Below are positions 39,795 to 49,490 of a DNA stretch of 64,000 bases, piece by piece (the stretch's first letter is position 1; every line of letters begins with the position of its first letter). A model generated the notes under the pieces. It ran no database searches. It had not been told where the DNA came from and worked only from the letters and a program-made list of their open reading frames with translations. Both the position numbers and the translations under genes were made by a program. Source of the DNA: Nonomuraea guangzhouensis (lineage in GTDB: Bacteria; Actinomycetota; Actinomycetes; Streptosporangiales; Streptosporangiaceae); assembly GCF_019396345.1 (NCBI RefSeq), contig NZ_JAHKRM010000007.1:386381-450380 (forward strand), in the 5' to 3' direction.

Positions 39795-41123
39795 ATGCGA
39801 TCCCCCCGCATACGCGAGCTCCGCCATGCCGTGACATTGCTGGCTGCCGCCACGCTCACCCTGACCGCCTGCGGTTCGGGCGGCGGTGAAACAGGCGGCG
39901 ACGGCAAGGTCACCTTGACCTACCGGCTCTGGGACGACCAGCAGAAGGTGGGCTACGACAAGGTCATGGCGGCCTTCGAGAAGGCCAACCCGAACATCGA
40001 CGTCAAGATCGAGCTGCTGCCCTACGACGAGTACTGGACCAAGCTCACCGCCGACGCGGTGGCCGGCACGGCGCCGGACGTGTTCTGGATGACGCCGTCG
40101 CAGTTCCCCGAGTTCGTCACCAAGGGCGTCCTGGCCGACATGTCGCCCCTCAAGCTCGACGCCACGAAATTTCATCCCACGGTGGTCGGGTCGTTTACCT
40201 ACCAGGACAAGCTGTACGGCGTGCCCAAGGACTGGGGCATCGTCGGCCTGCTCTACAACAAGGATCTGTTCAAGAAGGCCGGGGTCGAGATGCCGGCCAG
40301 TCTCACCTGGAAGCCCGACGGCTCCGGCACGTTCCTGGAGACCGCGCGCAAGCTGACCGTGGACGCGGCCGGCAAGCACCCCGAGGACGCCGGCTTCGAC
40401 CCGGCCAAGGTCAAGACGTACGGCTTCGCCTCCTGGAACCACTACCAGACCCAGTGGATGAACTGGGTCAACTCCAACGGCGGCAAGCTGCTCGACAAGC
40501 CGTTCGGCAAGTACACCTTCAACGACGACGCCTCCGTGCAGGCCCTGCGGTTCGGCGTCGACCTGGTGAACAAGTACCACGTCGCGCCGCCCGCGACCCA
40601 GACGAACCCGCCGACCGGCAAGGTCACCGACATGTTCAAGGCGGGCGAGGTGGCGATGTTCCCGGCCAACAACGCGCTGCTGCCCTACGTCGCGCCGGAG
40701 GCCAACTTCGAGGTGGGCGTCGCCCTCATGCCCGAGGGCCCGGCCGGCCGCGCGGTCAACCTCAACGGCCTGTCGGAGGCCGTCTACGCCAAGAGCCGGC
40801 ACCCCCAGGAGGCGATGAAGCTGGCCGCCTACCTCGCCACCGAGGAGCCGCAGAAGCTGATGGCCGCCGACGGCTACATCTTCCCCGCGCTCAACGGGCT
40901 CACCCAGGGCTACGTCGACTACTGGCAGAAGACCAAGCAGATCGACGTCTCCCCGTTCGTCGAGGAGTCGAAGGGCACCACGTTCCCGCTGCCCGTCACC
41001 ACCGGGTTCACCGGCTTCGAGACCAAGCTCAACCAGATCTTCAACGAGATGTACCTCGGCAAGCTCGACCCCAAGCAGGCCGCCGACCAGGCCGTCACGG
41101 AAGGGAACGCGACCGTCAAATGA
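39795..41123 (+). CDS. Sugar-binding lipoprotein (extracellular family 1)
   Basis: The product has 442 aa. The lipobox LTLTAC places the lipidated cysteine at residue 26. The mature protein has family-1 features: TLTYRLWDDQQKVGYDKVMA, PDVFWMTPSQFPEFV, YGVPKDWGIVGLLYNKDLF. It feeds the MalFG-like permeases, and the associated GH36/GH27 enzymes point to alpha-galactosides as ligand. It overlaps the PhoD-like gene by 4 bases. Confidence 0.93.
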   Translation: MRSPRIRELRHAVTLLAAATLTLTACGSGGGETGGDGKVTLTYRLWDDQQKVGYDKVMAAFEKANPNIDVKIELLPYDEYWTKLTADAVAGTAPDVFWMTPSQFPEFVTKGVLADMSPLKLDATKFHPTVVGSFTYQDKLYGVPKDWGIVGLLYNKDLFKKAGVEMPASLTWKPDGSGTFLETARKLTVDAAGKHPEDAGFDPAKVKTYGFASWNHYQTQWMNWVNSNGGKLLDKPFGKYTFNDDASVQALRFGVDLVNKYHVAPPATQTNPPTGKVTDMFKAGEVAMFPANNALLPYVAPEANFEVGVALMPEGPAGRAVNLNGLSEAVYAKSRHPQEAMKLAAYLATEEPQKLMAADGYIFPALNGLTQGYVDYWQKTKQIDVSPFVEESKGTTFPLPVTTGFTGFETKLNQIFNEMYLGKLDPKQAADQAVTEGNATVK

Positions 41124-42664
41124 TCAGCCGGCGCTCACTCCTCGCTGGGGGCGCCGGACTGGGACTGACCGCCGCACTGGGTGCCTCACCCGTGCGCGCG
41201 GCGGCCCGCCGTGCCCCGATCTCCGACCCCTTCCAGCTCGGCGTCGCCTCCGGCGAGCCGGCCCCCGACGGCGTGGTCCTCTGGACCCGCCTGGCCATGG
41301 ACCCCGTGGCCCTCGACGGGCTCGGCGGCATGCCGTCGCGTCCGGTCCCCGTCGAATGGCAGCTCGCCAAGGACGAGAACTTCCGCCATGTCGTACGACG
41401 CGGCGTCGAGCTCGCCGGGCCGGAGGCGGCCCACAGCGTCCACGTCGAGCTCGACGGCCTGAACCCCGGCACCGAGTACTTCTACCGCTTCAAGGCGGCA
41501 GGCGAGATCTCCCCGGTGGGCCGCACGCTGACCACCCCCGCCCGCGGCACGCGCGGCCGCGCGCTCAACCTGTCGTTCACCTCCTGCGCCGACTACCAGA
41601 CCGGCTGGTTCACCCCCTACCGCCGGATGGCCGAGGACCAGCCCGACCTGATCGCCTTCCTCGGCGACTACATCTACGAGTACGGCGACTACAAGTACCC
41701 GGTGCGCGATCAGGCCGGGGGAGAGTGCTTAGACCTGGCCGGATACCGGCTCAGGCACGCCCAGCACAAGGCCGACCCGGAGTCGCAGCTGGCGCACGCC
41801 ATCGCCCCCTGGGTGGTGGTGTGGGACGACCACGACATCGAGAACGCGTGGGCCGGCGACGTGCCCGAACAGCCCGACCCGCCCTTCCTCAAGCGCCGGG
41901 CGGACGCCTTCCAGGCCTACTACGAGAACATGCCGCTGCGCCGCGCCCAGAAGCCGAACGGGTCGTCGCTCCAGCTGTACCGGAGCATCCGCTGGGGTGC
42001 GATCGCCAACCTGCACCTGTTGGACACCCGGCAGTATCGCGACATCTACGCCTGCACCGGCAAGAGCGGCACCGTCGGCGCCGACTGCCTGGAGCGCCTC
42101 GCCCCCAACCGGACCATTCTCGGCGCCGACCAGGAAGCCTGGCTCGACGGCGAGCTACGCCGCTCCAAGGCCACCTGGGACCTGCTCGGCCAGCAGGTCT
42201 TCTTCATGGAGATGGACTGGACCAACGGCGAGGGCAAGGGCTACTCCAACGAGGGCTGGGACGGCTACGTCGCCTCCCGCAACCGCCTGGCCGCCGCCAT
42301 CGACGACAACAAGCGCAACGGCGTCGTGCTCACCGGCGACGTGCACTCGCACTGGGCGGGCGAGATCAAGCGCGACTACCAGGACCCCGGGTCCAAGTCG
42401 GTCGCCGTCGAACTCGTCACCACCTCGGTCACCAGCGCCGGCAACGGCCTGGACGAGTACCCCAACACGCAGGTCCTGCTCAATGAGAACCCGCACGTGA
42501 AGTTCTTCAACGGCCGCCGCGGCTACGTGCGGGCCAAGCTCACCGAGCAGGAGATGAAGGTCGACTTCCGCTCGCTCTCCCGCGTCACCGAGCCCTACGC
42601 CCCCGCCTACACCTCCGGCTCCTTCGTCATCGAGCCCGGCGACCCGGCGCTCCACCCAGCCTGA
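41120..42664 (+). CDS. Tat-exported PhoD-like alkaline phosphatase/phosphodiesterase
   Basis: The product has 514 aa with a Tat signal (MISRRSLLAGGAGLGLTAAL, cut near VRAA). An Fn3-like N-terminal PhoD domain follows (DPFQLGVASGEPAPDGVVLW). The metallophosphatase domain has TSCADYQTGW, FLGDYIYEYG, VVWDDHDIENAW and TGDVHSHW metal-site motifs. PhoD enzymes need Ca2+ and Fe3+ and hydrolyse phosphomonoesters or diesters such as teichoic acids. Its place inside a galactoside operon, overlapping the binding-protein gene, suggests action on phosphorylated galactosyl polymers or glycerophosphates. Confidence 0.9.
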   Translation: MISRRSLLAGGAGLGLTAALGASPVRAAARRAPISDPFQLGVASGEPAPDGVVLWTRLAMDPVALDGLGGMPSRPVPVEWQLAKDENFRHVVRRGVELAGPEAAHSVHVELDGLNPGTEYFYRFKAAGEISPVGRTLTTPARGTRGRALNLSFTSCADYQTGWFTPYRRMAEDQPDLIAFLGDYIYEYGDYKYPVRDQAGGECLDLAGYRLRHAQHKADPESQLAHAIAPWVVVWDDHDIENAWAGDVPEQPDPPFLKRRADAFQAYYENMPLRRAQKPNGSSLQLYRSIRWGAIANLHLLDTRQYRDIYACTGKSGTVGADCLERLAPNRTILGADQEAWLDGELRRSKATWDLLGQQVFFMEMDWTNGEGKGYSNEGWDGYVASRNRLAAAIDDNKRNGVVLTGDVHSHWAGEIKRDYQDPGSKSVAVELVTTSVTSAGNGLDEYPNTQVLLNENPHVKFFNGRRGYVRAKLTEQEMKVDFRSLSRVTEPYAPAYTSGSFVIEPGDPALHPA

Positions 42665-42674
42665 CGGGACCCTC

Positions 42675-44612
42675 ATGCGTACAACCACGGCCGCCCTCGC
42701 GGCGGCCCTCCTCACCCTGCCCTTCGTGCCCTTACCCGCCTCGGGTGCCGCCGTCAGCGGGCCGCCGATGGGCTGGAGCAGCCGTTCGCTCGGCTGCTCG
42801 GTCTCGGAGGCGTCCGTACGGCAGGCGGCCGACGCCCTGGCCCCGCTCGCCCCGGCCGGCTACCGCCACGTCATCATCGACGACTGCTGGCTGGCCGCCC
42901 AGCGCACCGGCGGAGCCCTGGCTCCCGACGCCACCCGCTTCCCCTCCGGCGTCAAGGCGCTGGCCGACTACCTGCACGGCAAGGGGCTCAAGCTCGGCCT
43001 GAGCCTGTCGGCGGGCACCAAGGCGTGCGCCGGCGGCGGCCCCGGCTCCTACAAGAGCGAGGCCGCCGACGCCGAGCAGGTCAAGGGCTGGGGCGCCGAC
43101 TACGTCAAGTACGACTGGTGCAACATCCCGGCCGCCGACTTCCCCGGCCAGAACGTCCAGCAGATCGCCCAGACCCTCTACCCGCGCATGCGCCAGGCCC
43201 TCGGCGACGCGATCGCGTTCGCCATGAACAACGAGGACGGCAGCACCGTGCCGTGGCTCTGGGGCAAGGACGCGAAGGCCACCACCTGGCGGACCAACGT
43301 CTACAACAAGCCCCTCTCCGACAGCTATCCGACCATGGTCGACATCTGGGAGACGAACCAGCTCAGGGCCGAGTACGCGGGCCCCGGGAGCTGGGCCGAC
43401 CCCGACCTGATCCAGGCGGGCCGGGGCGGCATGACCGACGCCGAGTACCGCACCCAGGTCAGCCTCTGGGCGGTCGGCGCCTCCCCGCTCATCCTCCAGG
43501 CCGACCCGGCCAAGGCGCCGCCGGCGATCGTCGCCAACCCCAAGGTGATCGCCGTCGACCAGGACACGCTGGGCGTCCAGGGCCGGTTCGTGACCTCCGA
43601 CGGCTGGTACCACGTGCTGTCCAAGCCCCTGGCGAACGGGGACCAGGCGATCCTGCTGTTCAACGAGAGCGACCAGGCGGCGACGATCTCCACCCGGCTG
43701 AAGCCCGCCCGCTACCGGGTCGAGGAGCTGTGGACCGGCGCGGTCACCACCACGGCGGGCGACCTGGCGGCCCAGGTGCCCGCCCACGGGTCGGTGCTGT
43801 ACCGGGTGAGCGTGAGCCGGGAGCAGGCCCCGCCCGCCGTGCTGGTGGAGACGGACCCGGCCGCGGTCCTGGGCGAGGACCACCCGTCAGTGCTGGAACC
43901 GGGCGTGGAGCGGGAGGTCGTCACCAGGGTCACCAACACCGGGGGCACGGACCGGCTGCGCGACGTCGAGGTGGCGCTGGGCGTACCGGCGGGGTGGCGG
44001 GCCAGGGCACGCACGGCCACCAGGACCGGGCGGCTGGACGGTGGCGAGACGTTCACCGTGAAGTGGGGGGTCACGCCGCCGGCCGGAGCGGAGCTCAAGG
44101 ACTACGAGATCACCGCGACAGCCGCCAAGACCACGGCCACCGCCGTCGTCAAGGTCGCGCGGGCGCCCGGATCAGGACGTACGTACCTGAGCGACCTGCC
44201 CTGGACCCGCGTCGCCAACTACTTCGGCCCGGTCGAGAAGGACACCAGCAACGGCGAGAAGGCCGCCGGGGACGGCAAGCCGATCACCATCGAGGGGGTC
44301 AGGTACGCCAAGGGGCTCGGTACCCACGCGCCCGCCGACATCGAGTTCTACACCGCCGGCCGCTGCTCGACCGTCGAGTTCCAGGCCGGGGTAGACGACG
44401 AGGTGGGCGCGGCGGGGTCGGCCGACCTCGAAGTCTGGGCCGACGGCGGCCGGGTCGCCCACTCGGGCATCGTCACCGGCGCGCAGCCGGCCAGGAAGGT
44501 CACCGCGTCGGTGAAGGGCGCCACGTACGTCCGGCTGGTCGCGACCAACGGCGGCGACAACGCCACCTCCGACCACGCCGACTTCGCCGACGCCTCCATA
44601 ACCTGCCAGTAG
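42675..44612 (+). CDS. Secreted GH27 alpha-galactosidase with NEW3 and NPCBM domains
   Basis: The product has 645 aa with a signal peptide (MRTTTAALAAALLTLPFVPL, then ASGA). The GH27 barrel (about 27-300) has GPPMGWSSRSLGCSVSE, the nucleophile D147 in VKYDWCN and the acid/base motif WADPDLI. A C-terminal beta domain, a NEW3-type domain (about 400-490) and an NPCBM galactose-binding module (about 500-645, TYLSDLPWTRVANYFGPVEK and on) follow. The secreted enzyme trims external alpha-galactosides or galactomannan before import. Confidence 0.92.
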   Translation: MRTTTAALAAALLTLPFVPLPASGAAVSGPPMGWSSRSLGCSVSEASVRQAADALAPLAPAGYRHVIIDDCWLAAQRTGGALAPDATRFPSGVKALADYLHGKGLKLGLSLSAGTKACAGGGPGSYKSEAADAEQVKGWGADYVKYDWCNIPAADFPGQNVQQIAQTLYPRMRQALGDAIAFAMNNEDGSTVPWLWGKDAKATTWRTNVYNKPLSDSYPTMVDIWETNQLRAEYAGPGSWADPDLIQAGRGGMTDAEYRTQVSLWAVGASPLILQADPAKAPPAIVANPKVIAVDQDTLGVQGRFVTSDGWYHVLSKPLANGDQAILLFNESDQAATISTRLKPARYRVEELWTGAVTTTAGDLAAQVPAHGSVLYRVSVSREQAPPAVLVETDPAAVLGEDHPSVLEPGVEREVVTRVTNTGGTDRLRDVEVALGVPAGWRARARTATRTGRLDGGETFTVKWGVTPPAGAELKDYEITATAAKTTATAVVKVARAPGSGRTYLSDLPWTRVANYFGPVEKDTSNGEKAAGDGKPITIEGVRYAKGLGTHAPADIEFYTAGRCSTVEFQAGVDDEVGAAGSADLEVWADGGRVAHSGIVTGAQPARKVTASVKGATYVRLVATNGGDNATSDHADFADASITCQ

Positions 44613-44623
44613 GAAGAGAGCTC

Positions 44624-46228
44624 ATGATCGTTCCCAAGCCCGTCCGGTACGAGGTCCGGCAGGGGCGGTTCGTCCTCGACCGGGACACCGCTCTGACCGC
44701 GGAGTCGGCGCTCGCCGGCGTCGCCTCCTGGTTGCGGGGCGAGCTGAGCCCCGTCACCGGCGGCGAGCTGCTGCCAGGGCCGGGCTCGGGAACGATCACA
44801 CTCCGGCTCCGCGACGATCTGCCACCCGAGGCGTACCGGCTGAGCGTGGCCGACGACGGCGTCGTGATCGAGGGAGGCGGCCCGGCGGGGGCGTTCTACG
44901 GGGCGCAGACGCTGCGGCAACTGCTCCCCGCCGCCGCCTTCAGGAAGGCGGCGGCGGGGGAGCCGCTGCTGCTGCCCGCCGCCCTGATCGAGGACGAGCC
45001 GAGGTTCGGGTGGCGCGGCTGCATCCTCGACGTCGCCCGACATTTCATGACCAAGCATGATTTGCTGCGCTTCATCGATCTGATGGCGCTGCACAAGCTC
45101 AACGTGCTGCACCTGCATCTCACCGACGACCAGGGCTGGCGCGTCGAGATCAAGCGCTACCCCCGGCTGACCGAGGTCGGCGCCTGGCGCAAGGAGAGCC
45201 AGACCGGCTGGAACGGCGCCATGGACGGCCGCCCGCACGGCGGCTACTACACCCAGGACGACCTGCGGGAGATCGTCGCCTACGCGGCGCGGCGCCACGT
45301 CACGGTCGTGCCGGAGATCGACCTGCCCGGCCACACCCAGGCCGCCATCGCCGCCTACCCCGAACTGGGCAACCTCGACACCCCGCTGGAGGTGCGCACC
45401 ACCTGGGGCGTCGGCGTGAACGTGCTGAACGTCGAGGACAGCACGGTCACGTTCTTCCAGAACGTCTTCGACGAGGTGCTGGAGCTGTTCCCGAGCCCGT
45501 ACGTGTGCGTCGGCGGCGACGAGTGCCGCAAGGACCAGTGGCGCGACAGCCCCGCCGCGCAGCGCCGCATCGGCGAGCTCGGGCTGCGGGACGAGGACGA
45601 GCTGCAGAGCTGGTTCATCCACCGCTTCGACGAGTACCTGGCCGCGCGGGGACGCCGGCTGGTGGGCTGGGACGAGATCCTGGAGGGCGGGCTCGCGCCG
45701 GGCGCCGTGGTGGCCTCCTGGCGCGGCGACCTGGGGGCGGTGTCGGCGGCCCGCTCCGGGCACGACGTGATCACCTGCCCCAACACCTCCGTCTACTTCG
45801 ACTACCGGCAGGGGCCGGGGGAGGACGAGCCGGTGCCGTTCGGGACCGTGCTGACGCTGGAGGACGTGTACGCCTTCGACCCGGTGCCGAAGGAGCTGCG
45901 CGACGATCCGGCCGGGGCCCGGGTCCTCGGGTCGCAGTGCGGCCTCTGGACCGAGCTGATCGACTCCGGCCGGCGCCTGGACTACATGGCCTTCCCTCGG
46001 GTGGCGGCGTTCGCGGAGACGGTGTGGAGCCCGGCCGCCCGGGACCTGGCCGACTTCCGCCTGCGGCTGGCGGCCCATCTGCCGCGGCTGGCCGCGATCG
46101 GGGTGGAGTACCGGCAGGAGCCGGGGCCGCTGCCCTGGCAGACCCGGCCGGGCGTTCCCGGCCGGCCGGAGGATCCCGAGCGGTGGCAGGCCAAGATCGA
46201 CGCCTGGACCAGCAACCTCCAGCGCTAG
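44624..46228 (+). CDS. GH20 beta-N-acetylhexosaminidase
   Basis: The product has 534 aa without signal peptide. The N-terminal GH20b domain (about 1-130) is followed by the barrel: DVARHFMTKHDLLRFIDLMA, then LHLHLTDDQGWRVEIKRYP. The catalytic pair is D299-E300 in VGGDECRKDQW, which serves substrate-assisted catalysis by the 2-acetamido group. It releases terminal GlcNAc or GalNAc in the cytoplasm. As last gene of the operon it implies that the imported glycan carries both alpha-galactose and N-acetylhexosamine. Confidence 0.92.
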   Translation: MIVPKPVRYEVRQGRFVLDRDTALTAESALAGVASWLRGELSPVTGGELLPGPGSGTITLRLRDDLPPEAYRLSVADDGVVIEGGGPAGAFYGAQTLRQLLPAAAFRKAAAGEPLLLPAALIEDEPRFGWRGCILDVARHFMTKHDLLRFIDLMALHKLNVLHLHLTDDQGWRVEIKRYPRLTEVGAWRKESQTGWNGAMDGRPHGGYYTQDDLREIVAYAARRHVTVVPEIDLPGHTQAAIAAYPELGNLDTPLEVRTTWGVGVNVLNVEDSTVTFFQNVFDEVLELFPSPYVCVGGDECRKDQWRDSPAAQRRIGELGLRDEDELQSWFIHRFDEYLAARGRRLVGWDEILEGGLAPGAVVASWRGDLGAVSAARSGHDVITCPNTSVYFDYRQGPGEDEPVPFGTVLTLEDVYAFDPVPKELRDDPAGARVLGSQCGLWTELIDSGRRLDYMAFPRVAAFAETVWSPAARDLADFRLRLAAHLPRLAAIGVEYRQEPGPLPWQTRPGVPGRPEDPERWQAKIDAWTSNLQR

Positions 46229-46722
46229 AGCTCCACCGGGCCGCCGCTGCGCCAGTAGACGTTGTCCTCCCTGGACAGCAGGCACTCGTCCACCAGATAT
46301 CGCCGCAGAGCCGCGTAGTCATCGTGGAAGGCGCGCAGCGCGACGTTCACGTCCTTCTCCGGATAGCGGACACCCGGCTCGAACACCCGCGAGATGTAGC
46401 GCAGGATCACGACCCGCTTCTCGTGCTTCATCGGCATGCTCTTCAGCCGCCCGTCCACCAGGAACGTCTGCAGCAGCCGCTCCTCGGCGCTCACCTCGGG
46501 CTCGGGCTCGGCGGCCCGCGCCCGGAGCAGCTCACGGAACTTCTCCGGCGCCGCCCGCCACTTGCCGTCCTCCTCCTGCACGGCCAGCCCGCCGGCGGCC
46601 AGCCGGGCCAGGACTTTCGGCGACAGTCCGTCGGTGACGCCGAGGACCAGGGAGGCGAATGCCCGCAGCGTGTCGTCCTGGGCGAGCAGCCCGAGCACCC
46701 GCCTGTTCTCTCTGTCGCTCAT
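46225..46722 (-). CDS. DUF2087 domain protein
   Basis: The product has 165 aa. The C-terminal half carries the DUF2087 pattern: LKSMPMKHEKRVVILRYISR, PGVRYPEKDVNVALRAFHDD and LRRYLVDECLLSRED. In the wider family this segment is attached to transcription regulators and resembles a winged helix. The N-terminal half looks like an HTH regulator (RRVLGLLAQDDTLRAFASL, then GLSPKVLARLAAGGL). It is probably a small DNA-binding protein. The start was chosen at MSDRENRRVL; earlier in-frame ATGs at 46740 and 46803 are possible. It ends 4 bases inside the GH20 3' end (convergent). Confidence 0.78.
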   Translation of the reverse strand: MSDRENRRVLGLLAQDDTLRAFASLVLGVTDGLSPKVLARLAAGGLAVQEEDGKWRAAPEKFRELLRARAAEPEPEVSAEERLLQTFLVDGRLKSMPMKHEKRVVILRYISRVFEPGVRYPEKDVNVALRAFHDDYAALRRYLVDECLLSREDNVYWRSGGPVEL

Positions 46723-46909
46723 TTGTCTATTTTGTCCCATGATCCGCGGGCGAATCGGTATGAGATCTCGGATAAGCGGCCGAATGTCTCGATCTTGAGA
46801 CATTGCTATGACGCGATGACGAACTTGGCTGCCGGAGACTTAGATGACAGGCGTGTGCCGGGGCGCCCTTGCCAGTCCGCTCCGGCACACGGCTTATCCC
46901 GTTGTCCCG

Positions 46910-49408
46910 TCAGAGCCTGTTGAGGCCCTGCACGTGCACCACCGCGCGGCCCTCCTCGTCGGAGCCGGCCAGGTCGATCTGCGCGTCGATGCCCCAGTCG
47001 CCGTCACCGGCCGGGTCCTTGATGGTCTGACGCACCTTCCACAGCCCGTCCTCCTCCTCGATGCGCAGCAGCGCGGGACCCCGCGCGTCGGCGTCGGTGA
47101 AGATCTCCTCGTGGTCGGCGTAGTAGGCGTCGAGCGCCGCGCCCCAGTCGACGTCGGGCGCCAGCTCCGCCAGCTCGTCCTCCTTCTCGATGGCGCAGAG
47201 CTCGACCAGGCGGAACATCGCGTTGCGCACCAGCACTCGGAAGGCCCGCGTGTTGGCGGTGACCGGACGGACCTTGGCCTCCAGCTGGTCCTTGCGCTCC
47301 AGCGCCTCCTCGGGGTTGGCCAGCTTCTCCCACTCGTCGATGAGCGAGGAGTCGACCTGCCTGACCAGCTCGCCCAGCCACTCGATCAGGTCGATGAGGT
47401 CCTCGGTCTTGAGGTGCTCGGGGACCGTGCGGGCCAGCGTCCGGTAGGCGTCGGCCAGGTAGCGCAGCACCGTGCCCTCCGACCTGGCCAGCTCGTAGAA
47501 CTGGATGTAGTCGGCGAACGTCATCGCCCGCTCGTACATGTCGCGCACCACGCTCTTGGGGCTGACCGTGTAGTCGCCCACCCACGGATGCCCACGCCGA
47601 TAGGTCTCGTACGCCCCGAGCAGCAGGTCTTCGAGCGGCATCGGGTACATGACCTCGGCGAGCTGCTCCATCCGCTCCTCGTACTCGATGCCGTCGGCCT
47701 TCATCTGCGCGACCGCCTCGCCCCTGGCCTTCTTCAGCTGGGCCGACAGGATCTGGCGCGGGTCGTCGAGGATGGACTCCACGATCGACACCGTGTCGAG
47801 GGCGTAGCTCGGCGACTCGTGGTCGAGCAGGTCGAAGGCGGCCAGCGCGTACGTGGACAGCGCCTGGTTGAGCGCGAAGTCCTCCTGCAGGTCGATCGTC
47901 AGCCTGGCCCGCCGGCCCTGCTCGTCGGCCTCCGTGAGCTGCTCGACGATGCCGCCCGCGAGCAGCGACCGGTAGATGGCGATGGCCTGGCTGATGTGCC
48001 GGCGCTGCCACTTGCGGTCCTCGTGGTTGTCGGTGAGCAGGTGCTTCATCGCCTGGAAGCAGTCGCCGGGCCGGTTGATGACCGCGAGCAGCATGGCGTT
48101 GGAGACCTTGAACCGGGAGTTGAGCGGCTCGGGCTCGGCGGTCTGCAGCTTCTCGAAGGTCTCCTCGCTCCAGCCGACGAACCCCTCCGGCGGCTTCTTG
48201 CGGGCGTAGCCGCGCCGCCGCTTCGGGTCGTCGCCGATCTTCGCCAGCGCCTTGGCGTTCTCGATGTCGTGCTCGGGCGCCTGGCAGGCGACGTAGCCGA
48301 TGGTGTCGAAGCCCGCCCGGCCGGCCCGCCCGGCGATCTGGTGGAACTCGCGGGCGCGCAGGCGGCGCACCTTGTTGCCGTCGTACTTCGACAGCGCGGT
48401 GAACAGCACGGTCCGGATCGGCACGTTGACGCCGACGCCGAGAGTGTCGGTGCCGCAGATGACCTTCAGCAGCCCGGCCTGGGCCAGCCGCTCCACCAGC
48501 CGCCGGTATTTGGGCAGCATCCCGGCGTGGTGGACGCCGATGCCGTGCCGGACGAGCCGGGACAGCGCCCGGCCGAACCGGGTGGTGAAGCGGAAGCCGC
48601 CGATCAGCGTGGCGATGGCCTCCTTCTCGGCCTTCGTCGCCATATTGATGGACATCAGGGACTGCGCCCGCTCCATGGCGGCGGCCTGGGTGAAGTGCAC
48701 GACGTAGACCGGGGCCTGCCCGGTGCGGAGCATCTCCTCCAGCGTCTCGTGCAGGGGCGTCATCCGGTAGGAGTAGATCAGCGGCACCGGCCGCTCGGCG
48801 TGCTTGACGACCGCGGTGGGCCGCCCGGTGCGCCGGGTCAGGTCGCGCTCGAACATCGAGACGTCGCCGAGCGTCGCCGACATCAGCACGAACTGCACGT
48901 TCGGCAGCTCCAGCAGCGGCACCTGCCAGGCCCAGCCCCGGTCGGGCTCGGCGTAGAAGTGGAACTCGTCCATGACCACCTGGCCGATGTCGGCCGCCGC
49001 GCCGTCGCGCAGCGCCACGTTGGCCAGGATCTCGGCGGTGCAGCAGATGATCGGGGCGCCCGGGTTGACGCTGGCGTCGCCGGTCATCATGCCGACGTTC
49101 TCGGTGCCGAAGACGGAGACCAGGTCGAAGAACTTCTCCGACACCAGCGCCTTGATCGGCGCGGTGTAGAAGGTGCGGACGTCCCTGGTCAGCGCGGCGA
49201 AGTGGGCACCCGCCGCGACCAGGCTCTTGCCGGAGCCCGTCGGGGTGGCCAGGATCACGTTGCTCCCGGAGACGACCTCGATGAGCGCCTCCTCCTGGGC
49301 GGGATAGAGTGTGAGCCCCCGTTCGGAGTTCCAGGTAACGAACGCGTCGAAAATGGCGTCCGGGGCGGCGTCGATCTCTTCCGGCAGGCGGTCAACGAGG
49401 AGGCTCAC
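46910..49408 (-). CDS. Ski2-like DEAD/DEAH-box RNA helicase
   Basis: The product has 832 aa. The motifs are I ATPTGSGKS, II DEFH, III SAT, and VI QIAGRAGRAG. The segment LVRHGIGVHHAGMLPKYRR is a Ski2/Mtr4-type landmark. A long C-terminal helical region (about 500-830) has the helicase-associated fold seen in actinobacterial DUF3516-containing helicases. It is probably involved in RNA processing or decay. It stands alone on the minus strand. Confidence 0.92.
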   Translation of the reverse strand: MSLLVDRLPEEIDAAPDAIFDAFVTWNSERGLTLYPAQEEALIEVVSGSNVILATPTGSGKSLVAAGAHFAALTRDVRTFYTAPIKALVSEKFFDLVSVFGTENVGMMTGDASVNPGAPIICCTAEILANVALRDGAAADIGQVVMDEFHFYAEPDRGWAWQVPLLELPNVQFVLMSATLGDVSMFERDLTRRTGRPTAVVKHAERPVPLIYSYRMTPLHETLEEMLRTGQAPVYVVHFTQAAAMERAQSLMSINMATKAEKEAIATLIGGFRFTTRFGRALSRLVRHGIGVHHAGMLPKYRRLVERLAQAGLLKVICGTDTLGVGVNVPIRTVLFTALSKYDGNKVRRLRAREFHQIAGRAGRAGFDTIGYVACQAPEHDIENAKALAKIGDDPKRRRGYARKKPPEGFVGWSEETFEKLQTAEPEPLNSRFKVSNAMLLAVINRPGDCFQAMKHLLTDNHEDRKWQRRHISQAIAIYRSLLAGGIVEQLTEADEQGRRARLTIDLQEDFALNQALSTYALAAFDLLDHESPSYALDTVSIVESILDDPRQILSAQLKKARGEAVAQMKADGIEYEERMEQLAEVMYPMPLEDLLLGAYETYRRGHPWVGDYTVSPKSVVRDMYERAMTFADYIQFYELARSEGTVLRYLADAYRTLARTVPEHLKTEDLIDLIEWLGELVRQVDSSLIDEWEKLANPEEALERKDQLEAKVRPVTANTRAFRVLVRNAMFRLVELCAIEKEDELAELAPDVDWGAALDAYYADHEEIFTDADARGPALLRIEEEDGLWKVRQTIKDPAGDGDWGIDAQIDLAGSDEEGRAVVHVQGLNRL

Positions 49409-49490
49409 GCCCTCTATCCTGCCGAAGTTTGCCGGATGGTCGAACCCAACCCGGTCTCATAGCGCCCGATGAGCGTCCGATTTCGCCGTG

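Noticed and set aside
43025..44620. Open frame running through the GH27 gene and continuous with the GH20 frame
   Set aside because: Only the part from 44624 is GH20. The upstream part is an out-of-frame reading of GH27 with no domain, so it is not a fusion.
46844..49462. 872-codon plus-strand open frame opposite the helicase
   Set aside because: Antisense shadow of a well-conserved Ski2-like helicase; no start signals or recognisable motifs.
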